From Arcobacter cloacae (GTDB lineage Bacteria; Campylobacterota; Campylobacteria; Campylobacterales; Arcobacteraceae): 64,000 nucleotides of DNA. The stretch covers positions 2,418,001-2,482,000 of the forward strand of contig NZ_CP053833.1 of assembly GCF_013201935.1 (NCBI RefSeq), read 5' to 3'. Shown piece after piece: positions 1 through 8,777 of the stretch; within the stretch, counting starts at the first letter, position 1, and the number at the start of each line of letters is the position of its first letter. Below the pieces are notes generated by a model. That model was not told where the DNA came from. It saw nothing but the letters and a program-made list of their open reading frames with translations, and ran no database searches. The position numbers were made by a program, and so were the translations under genes.

Positions 1-287
1 CTTGAATTTATATTACAAACAGAATATAGAGTCTTTCCATCTGCTGTTTTTTCAAATCCTTCATCTTTAAATCTAAAATTTGGACAAGCACACAAATAAC
101 AATTTAAATCTTCCATATCGTGGCATTTTTTATTATCTTTATAAAGTGGACAAAAATCTGGTTCATTTTTTACCATATTTTCAAATTTAAAATACTCAAT
201 AATCTCATCTTTTGATTTATTTGTTAATTTTTTCATTACATTTGCGTGTAGTTCTCCTTGTTTTAAAAACCACTCCTCATAAGTCAT
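1..287 (-). CDS. Cys-rich small-domain (zf-like) protein, 3' end outside window
   Basis: Open from an ATG at 287 to the window edge, so about 95 residues are visible and the C-terminus is missing. The start overlaps the cbiB stop as ATGA, which indicates translational coupling. The protein begins MTYEEWFLKQGELHANV and contains a cysteine/histidine cluster (FCPLY...KKCHDMEDLNCYLCACPNF). This arrangement resembles the Cys-rich small domain family (zf-like, Pfam PF04071), a probable metal-binding domain often encoded beside cobalamin genes. The link to cobalamin here is inferred from position next to cbiB; no biochemical role is established by the sequence. Confidence is good that it is a real gene and moderate for the family. 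Confidence 0.7.
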   Translation of the reverse strand, partial: MTYEEWFLKQGELHANVMKKLTNKSKDEIIEYFKFENMVKNEPDFCPLYKDNKKCHDMEDLNCYLCACPNFRFKDEGFEKTADGKTLYSVCNINS

Positions 288-1174
288 ACTAAAACTCCTA
301 AAATTAATACAATAATTATAAATATATCTAAACGATTTCTAAGCCCTAAAGCTTTTAAAACATCGCTATTTTCTATATTTTCTTTTCCATCTCCAAAAAA
401 AGGTTTATTTTTTATCTTTCCAAAATAAGAAGTTGGACCGCCTAGTTTAACATTTATAGCTAGTGCAAAAGCTGATATTGGATAACCTGCATTTATGCTT
501 TCATGTTTTTTTCCATATTTTCTAAACTCTAAAAATGCTTTTTTACTAAAAAATAGTAAAGCTATTAAAATAGCTGTAATTCTTGAAGGAATAAAATTTG
601 CAACATCGTCAAGTCTAGCAGAGAATTTACCAAATCTTTCATATTTTTCATTTCTATATCCAACCATAGAATCAAGGGTATTTATAGCTTTATAAATAAA
701 CGCTCCAACTATTCCAAAACATAAAAGATAAAAAAGTGGTGCAATTACTCCATCACTTAGGTTTTCAGCATAAGTTTCAATAGCGGCTTTATTTATTTGA
801 CTATCATTTAAATCTGATGTATCACGACTAACTAACATAGAAATTTTTAGTTTTTTTTCTTCTAAACTTTCACTTGTTACAACCTCTTTTACACTATCAT
901 AAAGCATTTTAGAAGCCATTGTAAATGATGCTAAAAATCCTTGAACAAAAATATTATCAAACAAAGATAAAAAATATGAGATTATAAAAACTATAAATAA
1001 AAGAGAAATTGTTAAAATAAAACCTCTAAAAACAGAATCCTTATAAAACTTCTTTTGAAACCAAGAGATATAATTTCCCATCAAAATAATCGGATGTTTA
1101 AAAAACTTAACTTCCTCATACTCTTTAAAAATCCTATCTAAAATATATGCTATCAAAGCTACTTCATAAAACAT
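284..1174 (-). CDS. cbiB: Adenosylcobinamide-phosphate synthase CbiB/CobD
   Basis: Membrane enzyme that attaches (R)-1-amino-2-propanol or its phosphate to adenosylcobyric acid, making the aminopropanol arm of cobalamin. The family signature is visible (YKAINTLDSMVGY followed by NEKYERFG), as is AINVKLGGPTSYFGK near the C-terminus, and there are about five hydrophobic segments. The open frame extends to 1243, but the ATG at 1174 (MFYEVALIAYILDRIF) aligns with normal CbiB N-termini and gives about 296 residues. The upstream extension is charged and unlike the family. No clear ribosome binding site supports either start. The stop overlaps the Cys-rich gene downstream. The same pathway is served by the minus-strand cob genes between 3809 and 12360. 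Confidence 0.9.
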   Translation of the reverse strand: MFYEVALIAYILDRIFKEYEEVKFFKHPIILMGNYISWFQKKFYKDSVFRGFILTISLLFIVFIISYFLSLFDNIFVQGFLASFTMASKMLYDSVKEVVTSESLEEKKLKISMLVSRDTSDLNDSQINKAAIETYAENLSDGVIAPLFYLLCFGIVGAFIYKAINTLDSMVGYRNEKYERFGKFSARLDDVANFIPSRITAILIALLFFSKKAFLEFRKYGKKHESINAGYPISAFALAINVKLGGPTSYFGKIKNKPFFGDGKENIENSDVLKALGLRNRLDIFIIIVLILGVLV

Positions 1175-1265
1175 TGAACTTACAAATTTCCTATCTTTAA
1201 ATTTTTTATTAGTGATATAATGAATCAATTGAAATAGTATCATTACTTTATTAAAAGGAGTTCAA

Positions 1266-2684
1266 GTGAAAGTACTACTAACAGGCTCTACTGGATATAT
1301 TGGAAGGAGATTAAAACAAATACTTTTAAATGATGAAAATATAGAATTAAAACTTCTTGTTCGAAATAAAAAAAGTGTAACTACTTTAGATAAAAACGTT
1401 ACTATCATACAAGGGGATACTTTTGATAAAGAGAGTTTGAAAGAAGCCTTAAAAGATGTAGAAGTTGCTTATTATTTGATTCACTCTTTAAGTAATGAAA
1501 ACTATAAAGACCTAGATAAAATCTCTGCTCAAAACTTTCTAGATGTCGCAAATGAGTGTGGAGTAAAAAGAATCATTTATCTTGGTGGTCTTGGAGTTAA
1601 AAATGAAAATACAAGTGAACATTTATTAAGTCGAATCGAAACGGGAGAAATATTAAGCTCAAATAAAAATGTTCAAACTATTTGGTTTAGAGCTGGTGTA
1701 ATAATAGGTTCTGGAAGTGCAAGTTTTGAAATTATTAGAAATTTAACTGAAAAACTTCCAATTATGACAACTCCAAAATGGGTAGATACAAAAGCTCAAC
1801 CAATCGCTGTAAGTGATGTTTTATCATATTTACACAATGGTTTATATTTGGAAAAAAAAGAAAATTTGATTGTTGATATTGGAAGTGAACAACTAAGTTA
1901 TAAAAATATGATGTTAAAAACTGCAAAGGTTTTGGGTTTAAAAAGATATTTGATTACCTTACCATTTATGAGTATAAATCTCTCTTCTTATTGGCTAAAT
2001 CTTTTTACACCCGTTCCTTTTACCGTTGCAAAGGCTTTGATTGAAGGGCTTAAATCAGAAGTAATAATTCAAAATGACCACGCAAAGAAATATTTTCCAA
2101 ACATAACTCCAATCTCTTACGAAGAGGCTGTAAAAAATGCTATAAAAGAGATAGAAGAAAACCAAGTAATTAGTCGATGGAATGACAAAGGAGATGGGGT
2201 TTGGGAAAAAAATGCTCAAAATGAAATCTCAAAAGCTGTATTTATCGATAGAAAAGAAGTAGATATTTCAAATCTTGAAGCTTCAAAAGTTTACCAATCA
2301 TTTATTAGTATTGGTGGTGAAAATGGGTGGTTTGATTTTGATTTTTTATGGGAATTAAGAGGAATTATTGATAAATTAATCGGTGGTGTTGGACTTAAAA
2401 GGGGAAGAAGAAGCCAATGTGATTTGAGAATTAGTGATTGTTTAGATTTTTGGAAAGTTGTAGATTTACAAAAAGATGAAAGACTTTTACTTTATGCCCA
2501 AATGAAAGTTCCAGGGGAAGCTTGGCTTGAGTTTAAAATCAAAGATAATAAACTAATCCAATCAGCCTACTTTTATCCAAAAGGAGTTTTGGGAAGATTG
2601 TATTGGTATACTTTAGTTCCCCTACACTATTTTGTATTTAACAATATGATAAAAAGTATAATCAAAAAGGCTAAAAGCCTTTGA
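1266..2684 (+). CDS. SDR-type NAD(P)-binding protein with C-terminal DUF2867
   Basis: A 472-residue protein that starts with GTG behind a good ribosome binding site (AAAGGAG, 6 bases upstream). The N-terminal Rossmann fold has the glycine motif GSTGYIG at residues 7-13 and resembles atypical/extended SDRs of the YbjT/NDUFA9 kind. The last 150 residues (from about GWFDFDFLWELRG to the end) match DUF2867, which commonly follows this SDR type. Substrate is unknown; related proteins bind NAD(P)H or quinone-linked partners, but nothing here shows the reaction. It is divergent from cbiB and convergent with the XRE gene. Confidence 0.8.
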   Translation: MKVLLTGSTGYIGRRLKQILLNDENIELKLLVRNKKSVTTLDKNVTIIQGDTFDKESLKEALKDVEVAYYLIHSLSNENYKDLDKISAQNFLDVANECGVKRIIYLGGLGVKNENTSEHLLSRIETGEILSSNKNVQTIWFRAGVIIGSGSASFEIIRNLTEKLPIMTTPKWVDTKAQPIAVSDVLSYLHNGLYLEKKENLIVDIGSEQLSYKNMMLKTAKVLGLKRYLITLPFMSINLSSYWLNLFTPVPFTVAKALIEGLKSEVIIQNDHAKKYFPNITPISYEEAVKNAIKEIEENQVISRWNDKGDGVWEKNAQNEISKAVFIDRKEVDISNLEASKVYQSFISIGGENGWFDFDFLWELRGIIDKLIGGVGLKRGRRSQCDLRISDCLDFWKVVDLQKDERLLLYAQMKVPGEAWLEFKIKDNKLIQSAYFYPKGVLGRLYWYTLVPLHYFVFNNMIKSIIKKAKSL

Positions 2685-2690
2685 TTTACT
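2666..2690. terminator. Possible weak hairpin terminator
   Basis: A 7-bp perfect stem (AAAGGCT / AGCCTTT, loop AAA) overlaps the stop codon of the SDR/DUF2867 gene, followed by a T-rich stretch without a clean T run. It sits between convergent genes, where a terminator is expected. The stem is short, so the call is tentative. Confidence 0.35.
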
Positions 2691-2695
2691 TTTAA

Positions 2696-2956
2696 TTAAC
2701 GAAAAAATTCACAAATATTTATATTTAAAACTTTTGAAATTTTATACAAAGTCTCTATATTATAATGTTTATTTTCAAGGCCTGCCTCAATTTTTCCTAT
2801 AGTGCTAACTGACCTATGACCAATTGTTAGAGCTAATTCCATTTGAGAAATGTTTTTCTCTAATCTTTTTCTTTTTACATTAAAAGCAATTTTTCGATGA
2901 AGTTCTTCGATCTCGCTTTCATCAATTTCCAAATATAATTGCAATTTATTCCCCAT
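2696..2956 (-). CDS. XRE-family helix-turn-helix regulator
   Basis: Small DNA-binding protein of 86 residues. A Cro/C1-type HTH runs from about residue 24 to the end (VKRKRLEKNISQMELAL...VSTIGKIEAGLENKHYNIETLYKISKVLNI), ending CEFFR. There is no extra sensor domain. It is divergent from a degenerate sensor kinase gene, and a strong inverted repeat lies between them at 3001-3018. A related imperfect copy (TATTCCC-CATA-GTGAAAG) covers its own start codon at 2947-2960, so autoregulation is likely. Signal unknown. Confidence 0.8.
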   Translation of the reverse strand: MGNKLQLYLEIDESEIEELHRKIAFNVKRKRLEKNISQMELALTIGHRSVSTIGKIEAGLENKHYNIETLYKISKVLNINICEFFR

Positions 2957-2960
2957 AGTG
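2947..2960. promoter_or_regulatory. Imperfect second copy of the putative XRE operator
   Basis: TATTCCC-CATA-GTGAAAG has the same left arm and the same 4-base spacing as the near-perfect inverted repeat at 3001-3018, but a degenerate right arm. It overlaps the ATG of the XRE gene. Seen in sequence; operator function is inferred. Confidence 0.35.
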
Positions 2961-3000
2961 AAAGTTTTGTGTAAGAATATAAAAGATAAAATAATTTCAA

Positions 3001-3018
3001 TATTCCCAATAGGGAATA
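3001..3018. promoter_or_regulatory. Inverted repeat, putative operator of the XRE regulator
   Basis: TATTCCC-AATA-GGGAATA: a 7-bp perfect inverted repeat with a 4-base spacer, G/C-rich arms in a very AT-rich background. It lies between the XRE gene and the ATG (3042) of the divergent kinase-like gene. Position and symmetry fit a dimeric HTH binding site. Binding by this regulator is inferred. Confidence 0.5.
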
Positions 3019-3041
3019 AATTATTTAATTATTGGTTTATT

Positions 3042-3806
3042 ATGAATGATTCAGATATAAAGAAATTTAAAGAAGATATAGAAATAATTTTATTTCAAAA
3101 AAATAAGATTGATTTTATTAATAGACTAATCAACGATATAATTTATCAATGGAAACTCCCTTTATCTATTATCTCAACAGCTTCAACAGGAATAAAACTG
3201 AAAAAAGAACTAAACCTTTTAGATGATAAAGAATTAATTTCTTCAATGGAATTAATAAATAACTCTACACAAGAGTTATCTAATTCAATTGATGAATTTA
3301 AATATTTTATAAATAATACAAATAATACTAGCCAAAATTTTTCTATATCTGAACTCTTTGAACATATATTCAAACTCTTAAATATAGAGTTTTTTTCAAA
3401 AAACATTGAGATTAAAAAAAATATCCAAAATATTGAAATTTATTCTTTAAAAAACAAACTCTCTTTAGTTCTGATAAATATTTTAAATAACTCTATTGAT
3501 TCAATTTTAAACCAAACCATATCAAATAAAAAAATTATTTTTATAAAAACTTACAAAAAAGATAATTTTTTAATTATTGAAATTAAAAACAGTATAAAAA
3601 TACTAAATGATGAAAGTATACTAGCTTTATATGATTTCAACGTGACTTATGAAGAATTATTTAGAAAAGCTAAAATCGATTTATATCTAAGTATTAAAAT
3701 TATTAAAAAATTCTTAAATGGTGATATTTTGATTTCAAATAAAAATTTTATTTATAATAATAAAAACTATGAAGGAACAAGTTTTTTAATTAAACTAAAA
3801 CTTTGA
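3042..3806 (+). CDS. Degenerate histidine-kinase-like protein
   Basis: About 254 residues from the ATG at 3042. The frame opens earlier at a GTG (2958), but that would put divergent start codons next to each other and include the operator, so the later start is preferred. The protein looks like the transmitter half of an Arcobacter sensor kinase: IIYQWKLPLSIIS replaces the usual HQWRQPL phosphoacceptor motif, with Tyr in place of His. The N box is kept (ILNNSIDSI), but recognisable D-x-G-x-G and G2 glycine motifs are absent. It has no membrane segment or receiver domain. It is likely a pseudokinase or scaffold, possibly working with the divergent XRE protein; function unknown. Confidence 0.6.
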   Translation: MNDSDIKKFKEDIEIILFQKNKIDFINRLINDIIYQWKLPLSIISTASTGIKLKKELNLLDDKELISSMELINNSTQELSNSIDEFKYFINNTNNTSQNFSISELFEHIFKLLNIEFFSKNIEIKKNIQNIEIYSLKNKLSLVLINILNNSIDSILNQTISNKKIIFIKTYKKDNFLIIEIKNSIKILNDESILALYDFNVTYEELFRKAKIDLYLSIKIIKKFLNGDILISNKNFIYNNKNYEGTSFLIKLKL

Positions 3807-3808
3807 AT

Positions 3809-5200
3809 TTAGCTTATGCTTTTTATTAAATGTTCTACATCTAATTTTGCTTTTAAAGTAGAGATAAAATTATCAACTGTTTGTTTTTTGTACTCTTGAA
3901 AATCAAAACCTACATAATTTGCTTTTATTGATTTAAAATATTTTGTTCTAAACTCATTGTTATCAAAGATTTGATGTACAAAAGTTCCTTTGAAATTTTG
4001 TTTTTCAAAAGAAAGAGGATAATTTTTGCAAATTCCGTGGTGTATTTCAAAACCTTCTATTTTTTCACCAAATAACTCATAAATTTTTTTCTCTAAGATT
4101 TTCTCTTTTTCAAAAATAATATTATCAGGAATAAAAGCAAAACCCTCTTCTTTTAGTGCTTCTTCATTCTCTATTGCATAAATATCTTCAAGATTTTCAA
4201 ACATCATTTCATATCCACCACAAATGGCACAAATATTTTTTTTATAGTTTTGTATTTGTTCAAAAAGTCCAGTCTCTTTTAACCAAAGCAAATCTTTGAT
4301 TACAAGTTTACTTCCTGGAAGTATCACCAAATCAAACTTTTCAAGTGAAATGTTGGAACTAACAAACTCCACAAAAACCTCATCATCTGCAATCAAAGGC
4401 TCAAAATCGTTGTAATTACTCATATATGGATAAGCAATTACTGCAATATCAAGCTTTTTATTTCGTGGTTGTTGCACAAAGTTTTTCAAACTAGCACTAT
4501 CTTCAAATCCAAGATTAAATGGGATATAAGGCAACACTCCTAAAACTGGGATTTTAAAATCCTCTTCTATAATTCTAATTCCCTCATCAAAAAGTGTTAA
4601 ATCACCTCTAAATTTATTTACAATTACACCTATTACATTTTTTCGTAAATGCTCTGGTAATAGATTATAAACTCCCCAAATAGAAGCAAAAACTCCACCT
4701 TTTTCTATGTCTGCAACTAAAATGATTTTTGTGTTGTATTCTGTGGCTATAAAAATATTTGATAAATCCTTATCCATAAGATTTAACTCAACAGGACTTC
4801 CCGCACCCTCACAAACAACACAATCATACTTTGTATCTAAATAATCAAAACATCGCTTTACAGCTGGTTTTAGTAAATCTAAATCCCTATAATATTCCCT
4901 AACATCTTTGGAAGTTACAACTTTTCCTTCAACGATAAGTGAAGCAGAGTTTCCACGACCAGATTTTAGTAAAACTGGATTTAGATGATATGAAGTCTGC
5001 ACACCCAAAACCTCAGCTTGGAAATATTGAGCAATTGCAATCTCACTTCCATCATCACAAACATGAGAGTTATTGGATACATTTTGTGCTTTAAATGGTG
5101 CAACACTAAAACCTGCATCTTGAAGTATTTTTGCTATTATAAAAGTTATAGTTGATTTTCCTGCATCACTTGAAGTACCAAATATTGAGATGTTATTCAT
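3809..5200 (-). CDS. cobQ: Cobyric acid synthase CobQ/CbiP
   Basis: Glutamine- and ATP-dependent amidase that converts adenosylcobyrinic acid a,c-diamide to adenosylcobyric acid. At 463 residues it is slightly short for the family. The N-terminal dethiobiotin-synthetase-like nucleotide site is visible (GTSSDAGKST, residues 8-17). The C-terminal half is a class I-like glutamine amidotransferase domain with the nucleophile in ICGGYEM and a later His in FEIHHG. It overlaps the KAP NTPase stop by 8 bases, placing it at the end of the minus-strand operon that begins with cobT at 12360. Confidence 0.93.
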   Translation of the reverse strand: MNNISIFGTSSDAGKSTITFIIAKILQDAGFSVAPFKAQNVSNNSHVCDDGSEIAIAQYFQAEVLGVQTSYHLNPVLLKSGRGNSASLIVEGKVVTSKDVREYYRDLDLLKPAVKRCFDYLDTKYDCVVCEGAGSPVELNLMDKDLSNIFIATEYNTKIILVADIEKGGVFASIWGVYNLLPEHLRKNVIGVIVNKFRGDLTLFDEGIRIIEEDFKIPVLGVLPYIPFNLGFEDSASLKNFVQQPRNKKLDIAVIAYPYMSNYNDFEPLIADDEVFVEFVSSNISLEKFDLVILPGSKLVIKDLLWLKETGLFEQIQNYKKNICAICGGYEMMFENLEDIYAIENEEALKEEGFAFIPDNIIFEKEKILEKKIYELFGEKIEGFEIHHGICKNYPLSFEKQNFKGTFVHQIFDNNEFRTKYFKSIKANYVGFDFQEYKKQTVDNFISTLKAKLDVEHLIKSIS

Positions 5201-6455
5201 CTATTAAAATTCCTGTTTCTATGAAGTCGTTGATTTTTTGAAAAGTTTTATCATCTACATTTCTTGAAATATCTAATTTATTTGAAAAATAATTAGATTT
5301 AAATAAATTAATATTTTCATCAATAAAATTTATTAAATTTTTGATTTCTTCATCTTTTTTTTCTCTCGCCTCATACCTTTTCTTTTTAGCTTTCATAATA
5401 TAATGTTCAAAAGTAGGACTATGATTTATCTGCCCATTAGAAGAATTATCACCCCAATAATTAAAACCATTAAATTCAATATTATCTAAATTGTGAATAT
5501 ATCCAGCATTACTAATAACTTTTCTAGAAAAAATTGTGTGATATAAAATATAATTAATGTTAACTAATATCAAACATCTTAAAACTTCATTTTTGTCTTT
5601 ATATTCATCATTAGTATTATTAAAGAATTCTAAAATATTATCTAAAACTTGAGTATAAATTCTTGCGTTCAAAATTTGTGATTCTTTAATGTATTTTAAA
5701 ATTGTTTCTTCCCATTTTGGATAAGATTTAAATATCCCATGTTTTTCATAAATTGAATGAAACAATTCCTTAATACTTGGCTCGTATTTAAAAAACTTTG
5801 ATACAGATTTTTCTTTTACATTAGAAAAAATCTTTTTTTCTTCTCCCTCAAAAACATCATCATTTAAAATAATCACCACTTTACAACTAAAGTTCAAAGT
5901 TAATTGAGTAATAAATCCAAATAAATCATTTAAATCTATATCTTTTGATTTTCTTTCAAAATCATCAAAACAGATTACTGCACCATTATTTAGATAAGTT
6001 TCTGTTCTTTTTAATTTTTCATCTTGTAATAAACTATCTATTTTTTCAAATGATTTATCTGTAATCTTTGATAAATCTAAACTCATTCCAAATACACTAA
6101 TAGATTTAGTTAAGCTTGATACTACATCTATTGAACTTTTTACAATGTTTTTCGTTTTTTCTTCTGATTCAAAAGAATCAACACTTTCAAATATTTTTAA
6201 AAATACTTCATTTTTAATCTCTTGAATAGAAGTTTTTCCATAAAGACTTATATAATGATTTGGTATTTTTTTATTTTCATCATTTAAAACAGTTTGAATT
6301 TTATTCTTCCAAAAAAAAGTTTTTCCACTTCCCCATTTTCCTGAAAGCATAATAACTTTACCGTTTGAAATATCTTTTTGTAAATATCCAAGTTCATTTT
6401 TTAATTTATCACCTAGTAAATACTCTTTTAATCTTTCTTGATTTGATTTTTCCAC
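5193..6455 (-). CDS. KAP-family P-loop NTPase
   Basis: A 420-residue predicted ATPase starting at GTG behind AGGAA. Walker A is GKWGSGKT (residues 39-46) and Walker B is the acidic run in ICFDDFERK (about 161-169), the pattern of KAP P-loop NTPases. Many family members carry transmembrane segments inserted in the NTPase domain; none is obvious here. KAP proteins are known from mobile and membrane-associated contexts in bacteria, but this one's role cannot be read from sequence. It is very AT-rich and sits between an SDR gene and cobQ, breaking the cobalamin gene order, which suggests later insertion into the operon. Confidence 0.75.
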   Translation of the reverse strand: MEKSNQERLKEYLLGDKLKNELGYLQKDISNGKVIMLSGKWGSGKTFFWKNKIQTVLNDENKKIPNHYISLYGKTSIQEIKNEVFLKIFESVDSFESEEKTKNIVKSSIDVVSSLTKSISVFGMSLDLSKITDKSFEKIDSLLQDEKLKRTETYLNNGAVICFDDFERKSKDIDLNDLFGFITQLTLNFSCKVVIILNDDVFEGEEKKIFSNVKEKSVSKFFKYEPSIKELFHSIYEKHGIFKSYPKWEETILKYIKESQILNARIYTQVLDNILEFFNNTNDEYKDKNEVLRCLILVNINYILYHTIFSRKVISNAGYIHNLDNIEFNGFNYWGDNSSNGQINHSPTFEHYIMKAKKKRYEAREKKDEEIKNLINFIDENINLFKSNYFSNKLDISRNVDDKTFQKINDFIETGILIDE

Positions 6456-6464
6456 TATAAGTTC

Positions 6465-7151
6465 CTAAACATAAATCATCTTCTTAGTCATTCCACCATC
6501 AACAACTATATTTTCACCAGTGATAAAACCTCTATTTTTTAGTAAAAATTTCACCACATCAACTATATCAAAAGGTATTCCAACTCGTCCGCTTAAGTGC
6601 TGTTCATTATCACTTGTAGTTGGTTTATAGTTAACATCTGTATTTATCCATCCTGGACTAATAGAGTTTACTTTTACATTTGGTGCTAAACTAACAGCTA
6701 ATGCATGAGTTAGTGAGCTAATTGCTCCTTTTGAAGAACTATAGGCTTCTGTTCCACTCTCACTCATCAAAGCTCTTGTTGAAGAGATATTTATAATATG
6801 CCCTTTTGATTCTTTTAGTAATGGTGCAAACTCTTTTGATAAAATATAAGGTGCTGTTAAATTAACACTTATTATCTTTTCCCACTCTTCTATGGTTTGT
6901 TCTTCTAGTGATATATGATTAAAAATCGCTGCATTGTTTATTAGTGCATAGATTTTATTCCTATCTTTTTTGATTTTTTCTATAGTTTTTAATAATTGCT
7001 CTTTAGAAGATAAATCACACTTATAAAACTTCACTCTATCCATCTTTTTTTCTATTATATCTATATTTATTATTTGGTATTTTTTTCTTAGTTTTTTTGC
7101 TAGTGCTTTTCCTATACCATTTGAAGCACCTGTTATTATGATAGTTTTCAT
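6465..7151 (-). CDS. Short-chain dehydrogenase/reductase
   Basis: Classical SDR of 228 residues with the cofactor motif TGASNGIG (7-14), NNAA (72-75), catalytic Ser near 123 and YSSSK (Tyr137, Lys141), so the catalytic set looks intact. Length is normal to slightly short for classical SDRs. Substrate is unknown. It lies 7 bases from the transglutaminase-like gene and 9 bases from the KAP gene, within the cobalamin operon. Nothing ties it to corrinoid chemistry other than location. Confidence 0.8.
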   Translation of the reverse strand: MKTIIITGASNGIGKALAKKLRKKYQIINIDIIEKKMDRVKFYKCDLSSKEQLLKTIEKIKKDRNKIYALINNAAIFNHISLEEQTIEEWEKIISVNLTAPYILSKEFAPLLKESKGHIINISSTRALMSESGTEAYSSSKGAISSLTHALAVSLAPNVKVNSISPGWINTDVNYKPTTSDNEQHLSGRVGIPFDIVDVVKFLLKNRGFITGENIVVDGGMTKKMIYV

Positions 7152-7158
7152 ACTCTTC

Positions 7159-7770
7159 CTAATACTTATATTCTAATTTATTTATTACCAACTTTTTATT
7201 TACAAACGGGTCAACAATTGCACTTATTTCATCTAGTTTATATTTCAAAGGAAAACCAATTTTTGAATTTTGGGCTGTACTTTCTAAAATATAAAAAGGT
7301 TTATCATTTACATATAAAGCTTTTTTATTTAGTTTTATATCTTCAAAATTTATAATCACAAAAATATGTTCTGGAACTAATACAAAATAAACTTTTTCAT
7401 AACCACTAACTTTTAAAAGTGAAATCAAAAGATTTGATTTATCATCACAATCTCCAAAATTTTGTTCAACTACATTTTTAGGACTTCGCGCAACACTTTC
7501 ATTTATTTTATATGGAATTGCTGTAACAAAATCAAGCATTGATTGAACTTCACAAAGTTTGTCATTTTGACAATTTTTTGTTAGATATAAAGCTAGTTTT
7601 TTTGTATAGTCATCTTTTCTTACTTGATTTACATAAGTTGCATCACCAATATCTATAAACTGATTTTTCACTATAAAAAATGAAGAAACTATCAAATAAA
7701 TCACATAAATAATAAAAATAGCTGAGATTAAAAAAGAGAAATATTTTAAAAATCTATTATTTATTAACAT
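7159..7770 (-). CDS. Membrane-anchored transglutaminase-like protein
   Basis: 203 residues with one N-terminal membrane segment (about residues 9-34), so the rest is predicted to face the periplasm. A transglutaminase/papain-like core is suggested by FGDCDDKSNLL (Cys108), PEHIFVIIN (His135) and an acidic residue in YILEST (Glu163), a plausible Cys-His-acid triad. Such domains act as peptidases or amide-transfer enzymes; the substrate is not known. It overlaps the start of the upstream cobC/cobD-type gene by 7 bases, so it is co-expressed with cobalamin genes. Confidence 0.65.
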   Translation of the reverse strand: MLINNRFLKYFSFLISAIFIIYVIYLIVSSFFIVKNQFIDIGDATYVNQVRKDDYTKKLALYLTKNCQNDKLCEVQSMLDFVTAIPYKINESVARSPKNVVEQNFGDCDDKSNLLISLLKVSGYEKVYFVLVPEHIFVIINFEDIKLNKKALYVNDKPFYILESTAQNSKIGFPLKYKLDEISAIVDPFVNKKLVINKLEYKY

Positions 7771-8777
7771 ATCTCTTCTAATGCCTTTTGTAAAATCTCA
7801 TTTGCACTTGAACTTTTTACAGCAATTCTAATAAATCTTTCATCTAAAAAATCAAAATTTGAACAATCTCTTACCATTATTTTATATGGTTTTAGTAATT
7901 CTTGGAACTCTTTTGCTTTTAGATTTTTTAGTTTTACAAGTAGATAATTTGCACTACTTTCAAAAACTTCTTCTATTAAAATAGAATTTTTTAGGATATT
8001 TTCTAACTCTATTTTATTTTTTATGTTTATTGCTTTTGAGATATTTTTGAAAAGTTTATCATCAAGTGCAGCTTGTAAATAGTTTGAGTCAAACTGGGAT
8101 AGTTTCCACATAGGTTCAAACTCTTTTAGATTTTCTATATTTTCTTTTGTTGAAACTATTGTTCCAACTCGTATTCCTGCACTTGAATAAAACTTTGTCA
8201 TTGATTTTAGAATATACAATTTATCGTAAATTTCTAAGTATTTTATAGCTGAGGCTTTATCACAAAAATCCAAAAAACTTTCATCAACTAAAATCGTACA
8301 AGATTTCTCTATCCAAGTTTTCATCAACTCTTCAAGCTCATAATATTTTCCATCGGGAGTTGATGGATTTACAAAAATCACTAAAGAGTTCTCTTTTACA
8401 TTTTCGTTTATATTGCTAAATCTATTTATTAGATTTAATTCATAGTCAAAATTTAAAGCTGCTTTTTTATACTCCAAATATGCAGGTGAATAAATGATAC
8501 AAGTTTGTAATGAAAGATGTTTAAATAGAGTAAAAATCGCACTACTTCCACCGTTAAAAAGCTCAATTTGAGAAGTCTCAACTCCATAATTAAAAGCTAT
8601 TTTTTCATACAACTTATCATAAGTTGGATAAGATGAAATATCCAAAGTATTAAAATCAATATTTATTTGAGGTTTTACAAAATTTATATTTGATGATAAA
8701 TCAATTATCTCATCAACTCTACATCCTAAATCAAAGGCAAATTTTTCTATTTGTCCACCATGTTCAAAAGTTTTCAT
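7764..8777 (-). CDS. cobD: Threonine-phosphate decarboxylase / class I-II PLP aminotransferase (CobC/CobD type)
   Basis: PLP enzyme of 337 residues, expected to decarboxylate L-threonine phosphate to the aminopropanol phosphate that CbiB attaches to the corrin. The start HGGQ (residues 6-9) followed by DLSSNINF is typical of the family. A PLP-binding aspartate lies in VDESF (about 164-168), and the Schiff-base lysine is probably Lys195 in KSMTKFYSSAGIRVG. It overlaps cobS by 4 bases. Related histidinol-phosphate aminotransferases look similar, but the neighbouring cobS and cobU make the cobalamin role much more likely. Confidence 0.85.
   Translation of the reverse strand: MKTFEHGGQIEKFAFDLGCRVDEIIDLSSNINFVKPQINIDFNTLDISSYPTYDKLYEKIAFNYGVETSQIELFNGGSSAIFTLFKHLSLQTCIIYSPAYLEYKKAALNFDYELNLINRFSNINENVKENSLVIFVNPSTPDGKYYELEELMKTWIEKSCTILVDESFLDFCDKASAIKYLEIYDKLYILKSMTKFYSSAGIRVGTIVSTKENIENLKEFEPMWKLSQFDSNYLQAALDDKLFKNISKAINIKNKIELENILKNSILIEEVFESSANYLLVKLKNLKAKEFQELLKPYKIMVRDCSNFDFLDERFIRIAVKSSSANEILQKALEEIC

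Noticed and set aside
2958-3041. GTG start of the kinase-like gene at 2958
   Set aside because: It would abut the divergent XRE start codon and make the operator coding; the ATG at 3042 is more plausible.
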